A stretch of DNA of 7,578 bases from Thermoplasmata archaeon (GTDB taxonomy: Archaea > Thermoplasmatota > Thermoplasmata > Lutacidiplasmatales > UBA184). The position numbers and the translations under genes were made by a program. This document shows positions 6,092 to 7,578 of this stretch, piece after piece. Numbering within the stretch: the stretch's first letter is position 1; each line of letters opens with the position of its first letter. The notes below the pieces were generated by a model. That model searched no databases and was not told where the DNA came from. It was given only the letters and a program-made list of their open reading frames with translations. The stretch is taken from positions 1-7,578 of the forward strand of contig JASHQN010000163.1 in NCBI GenBank assembly GCA_030039135.1. The letters run 5' to 3'.

Positions 6092-6266
6092 CTCGAGCGA
6101 TCGATCCGGCATCGCGCGCTGGGAGAGTCTCCACCACCTCTTCCGGGGGACCGGCGGACCGGTCGGCGCGGTTACCAGCCTCCGGGGGGACTGCATGCCG
6201 TCCGTTCGGCACCTATCCGGCGATCCCGTCCGAGGGCGCAGACCGCGGCGTGAAGCCACGATAGAA

Positions 6267-6292
6267 CGCCCGCGCCCCTTGGAGCGCGGGCG
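6267..6292. terminator. strong GC hairpin after the long membrane protein gene
   Basis: CGCCCGCGC (6267-6275) pairs perfectly with GCGCGGGCG (6284-6292) around an eight-base loop. It lies 176 bases after the stop of the long plus-strand gene and about 70 bases before the thioesterase start. No T-run follows, so termination is uncertain; it may insulate the two genes or structure a long leader. The rest of the 6092-6363 gap holds nothing recognisable apart from the small inverted repeat at 6313-6328. Confidence 0.35.
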
Positions 6293-6312
6293 CTCCGTCG
6301 CCGCACACAACG

Positions 6313-6328
6313 TTTCAAAGGCTTGAAA
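6313..6328. promoter_or_regulatory. TTTCAA-N4-TTGAAA inverted repeat before the thioesterase gene
   Basis: Two perfect six-base half-sites separated by AGGC lie 36-51 bases before the ATG at 6364. It is the only A/T-rich patch in the GC-rich spacer. The right half plus flank (GCTTGAAATC) could serve as a TATA element for a message with a short leader, and the symmetry suits a dimeric regulator. Neither role can be shown from sequence alone. Confidence 0.3.
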
Positions 6329-6363
6329 TCGAGGGCGGCCTTCCGACCCCCGTATCCTTCGAT

Positions 6364-6897
6364 ATGCGAATGGCAGACTCATCGGACTCCCGGAGGCGCA
6401 CCCTGCGGTGGTCCGATCCCACCCAGTTCGTCGAACCGATCCGGAAGCTGAGCGGACTCGAATTCATGCGTGCGTTTCTGAGAGGAGATCTTCCCCCACC
6501 GCCCTTCATGGAGCTCCTCGGGATTCGAATCGCATCGGTCGAACCCGGATCCGTCTCTTTCGAGTTCGAGCCGGCCGAGTTCATGTACAGCCCCTTGGGG
6601 AACGTTCACGGTGGCATTGTCACCGTGCTCCTCGACACGGCCATGGGCTGTTCGTTTCATACGACACTTCCCGCCGGAGTCGGATACACGACCCTGGAGT
6701 TGAAGGTCAACTTCGTGCGGCCGGTCACCGCCGCGTCCGGAACGCTCAGGGCCGAGGGTCACGTGGTGCACGCGGGGTCACGGGTCGCCACGACGGACGC
6801 CCGGTTGACCGACCGTCAACACCGAATGCACGCGCACGCCACGTCGACGTTGCTGATCCTGCGAAACGACTCCGGGAAGAGCCCCGGGACCGAATAA
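6364..6897 (+). CDS. PaaI-family hotdog-fold acyl-CoA thioesterase
   Basis: A 177-residue predicted thioesterase that hydrolyses acyl- or aryl-CoA esters in the cytoplasm; the true substrate is unknown. The N-terminal segment LSGLEFMRAFLRGDLPPPPF (29-48) is characteristic of the longer PaaI-like proteins. The hotdog core follows: LLGIRIASVEPGSVSFEFEP (51-70), then the active-site region GNVHGGIVTVLLDTAMG (79-95) with the HGG turn and Asp91 at the start of the central helix. TTLELKVNFVRPVTAASGTLRAEGHVVHAGSRVATTDARL (109-148) provides the remaining strands. Length and motif order are complete, with no sign of decay. Such enzymes work as dimers or tetramers. Met1 and Met3 are both possible starts and neither has a Shine-Dalgarno sequence. 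It converges with the VOC gene downstream. Confidence 0.9.
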   Translation: MRMADSSDSRRRTLRWSDPTQFVEPIRKLSGLEFMRAFLRGDLPPPPFMELLGIRIASVEPGSVSFEFEPAEFMYSPLGNVHGGIVTVLLDTAMGCSFHTTLPAGVGYTTLELKVNFVRPVTAASGTLRAEGHVVHAGSRVATTDARLTDRQHRMHAHATSTLLILRNDSGKSPGTE

Positions 6898-6935
6898 AGC
6901 GCCCGCGCGCGGAGGTTGCCGATAGGGTTGACCGT

Positions 6936-6958
6936 GGAGCTACCCCCTGGGGGCCTCC
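6936..6958. terminator. hairpin between convergent thioesterase and VOC genes
   Basis: GGAG (6936-6939) pairs with CTCC (6955-6958), and CCCC (6943-6946) pairs with GGGG (6950-6953), around a small internal loop and a CTG tip. It lies 39 bases after the thioesterase stop, in the 205-base spacer before the end of the opposing VOC gene. A T-tract is absent, so it is only a candidate 3'-end structure; the rest of the spacer shows nothing recognisable. Confidence 0.25.
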
Positions 6959-7102
6959 CGCGATCGACGATCCGGGTCTACGACTCTTCCTCGGGGGGGT
7001 GGCCCGTCAGGACCAACGTTTCTAGCGGGGAGGGCGACGGTCGGTTCGAAGACATCGGAGCTGCGGAAGGCGCCGAGCGCGAGCTCCCGCCGCTGGACTC
7101 TC

Positions 7103-7570
7103 TCAGGGCTCGACCGCTTTCTTGGGTTTGCGCATCCAGGGCGTCTGAGTTACTCCCACCAGCAGTCCTTCTGGCGAAACGAGGCGCGTCACGGTCTGCC
7201 CCCACGGTTCCTTCCGATTCGCCACGAGGAGCTGGTAGCCCCTCTCCCGGAGCGCTTGGGTCGCTCGACCGACGTCTTCCACGTCGAATTCGAGCCACGC
7301 TTGGGGAACGGGCATGTCCGCGGGCCAGGTGTCCCGGCCGAAGCACGACTCGGCAGCTTGCGAAAGCGGCCAGAGGGCGAAGGCGTTCGCCCCTTCGAGC
7401 TTGTCGGTATGAAGATACTCGTTGGATTCCTCGAAGTCGATCCCGAAGGTTTCCACATAGAGTCGCCGGCTGGCCGGAGGATCTTTGACGATGGGACCGA
7501 AACCGGCGATGAACAGCACTCCCAGGCCAGCAGCTCGTTTCGTTTCGGAGGACCTCTTCGTTCGCCCCAT
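7103..7570 (-). CDS. VOC-superfamily protein (glyoxalase/bleomycin-resistance type), single domain
   Basis: A 155-residue soluble VOC protein with two beta-alpha-beta-beta-beta units. The first runs LFIAGFGPIVKDPPASRRLYVETFGIDF (19-46) to the YLHTDKLEGANAFALWPLSQAAESCFG region (52-78). The second is LEFDVEDVGRATQALRERGYQLL (93-115) followed by EPWGQTVTRLVSPEGLLVGV (121-140), where Glu134 and the PWGQT stretch match the usual C-terminal signature. The first half lacks an obvious His ligand at strand 1 (Gly23/Phe24 instead), so metal binding is uncertain. Substrate unknown; members include glyoxalases, dioxygenases and antibiotic-binding proteins. The first 17 residues are a basic extension not normal for the family, so a GTG at residue 18 (base 7519) may be the true start. 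The frame stays open to the window end, so a start beyond the window cannot be excluded. Confidence 0.87.
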   Translation of the reverse strand: MGRTKRSSETKRAAGLGVLFIAGFGPIVKDPPASRRLYVETFGIDFEESNEYLHTDKLEGANAFALWPLSQAAESCFGRDTWPADMPVPQAWLEFDVEDVGRATQALRERGYQLLVANRKEPWGQTVTRLVSPEGLLVGVTQTPWMRKPKKAVEP

Positions 7571-7578
7571 GACATGAC

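Noticed and set aside
4601..6382. Minus-strand open frame of 593 residues opposite the long membrane protein
   Set aside because: It is the antisense shadow of a G/C-ending coding frame. It is extremely Arg-rich, with no domain, whereas the plus frame has a signal peptide, membrane helix and domains.
6916..7488. Plus-strand open frame of 190 residues opposite the right-hand VOC gene
   Set aside because: Mostly antisense of a well-supported VOC protein; composition is Arg/Ser/Pro-rich.
1..7578. CRISPR arrays, rRNA, insertion-sequence ends, toxin-antitoxin pairs
   Set aside because: No regularly spaced repeats, rRNA-like segments, paired terminal inverted repeats with a transposase, or recognisable toxin or antitoxin sequences were seen.

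Overview
The window is a GC-rich stretch (G/C at most third codon positions) of a prokaryotic genome. It is most likely archaeal, and a high-GC Thermoplasmatota-like lineage would fit. The hints are a small archaeal-type winged-helix regulator, an exported single-pass protein with a cytoplasmic C-terminal winged-helix-like tail, several starts with no Shine-Dalgarno sequence, and A/T-rich boxes about 25 bases before some starts, as on leaderless archaeal messages. This assignment is an inference; a bacterial host is not excluded.

Layout, left to right. At 35-670 (+) is a class I SAM-dependent methyltransferase, followed after 32 bases by a possible 58-residue protein (703-879, +) that has a Shine-Dalgarno-like sequence. 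Converging on these is a minus-strand pair: a four-helix membrane protein (1892-1215) whose stop overlaps the start of a winged-helix DNA-binding protein (1218-907). About 1 kb with no convincing gene follows (1893-2877). Next is a two-domain VOC/glyoxalase_3-type protein on the minus strand (3870-2878), then another 640 gene-free bases (3871-4507). A long plus-strand exported membrane protein (4511-6091) joins an outer beta-sandwich domain, one membrane helix, a carboxypeptidase-regulatory-like domain, a Pro/Ser/Ala linker and a winged-helix-like tail. The window ends with a PaaI-type hotdog thioesterase (6364-6897, +) converging on a single-domain VOC protein (7570-7103, -).

The genes do not form one evident pathway. 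The methyltransferase, thioesterase and two VOC proteins are stand-alone small-molecule enzymes with unknown substrates. The regulator and four-helix protein look like one translationally coupled unit. The long protein looks like a sensor or surface-binding protein that could pass a signal to a cytoplasmic DNA-binding or adaptor domain. It and the regulator/membrane pair are the most interesting items. The two gene-free stretches flank the larger VOC gene and share a 42-base imperfect direct repeat, which may mark remnants of a rearrangement or mobile element. No rRNA, tRNA, CRISPR array or intact transposase was found.
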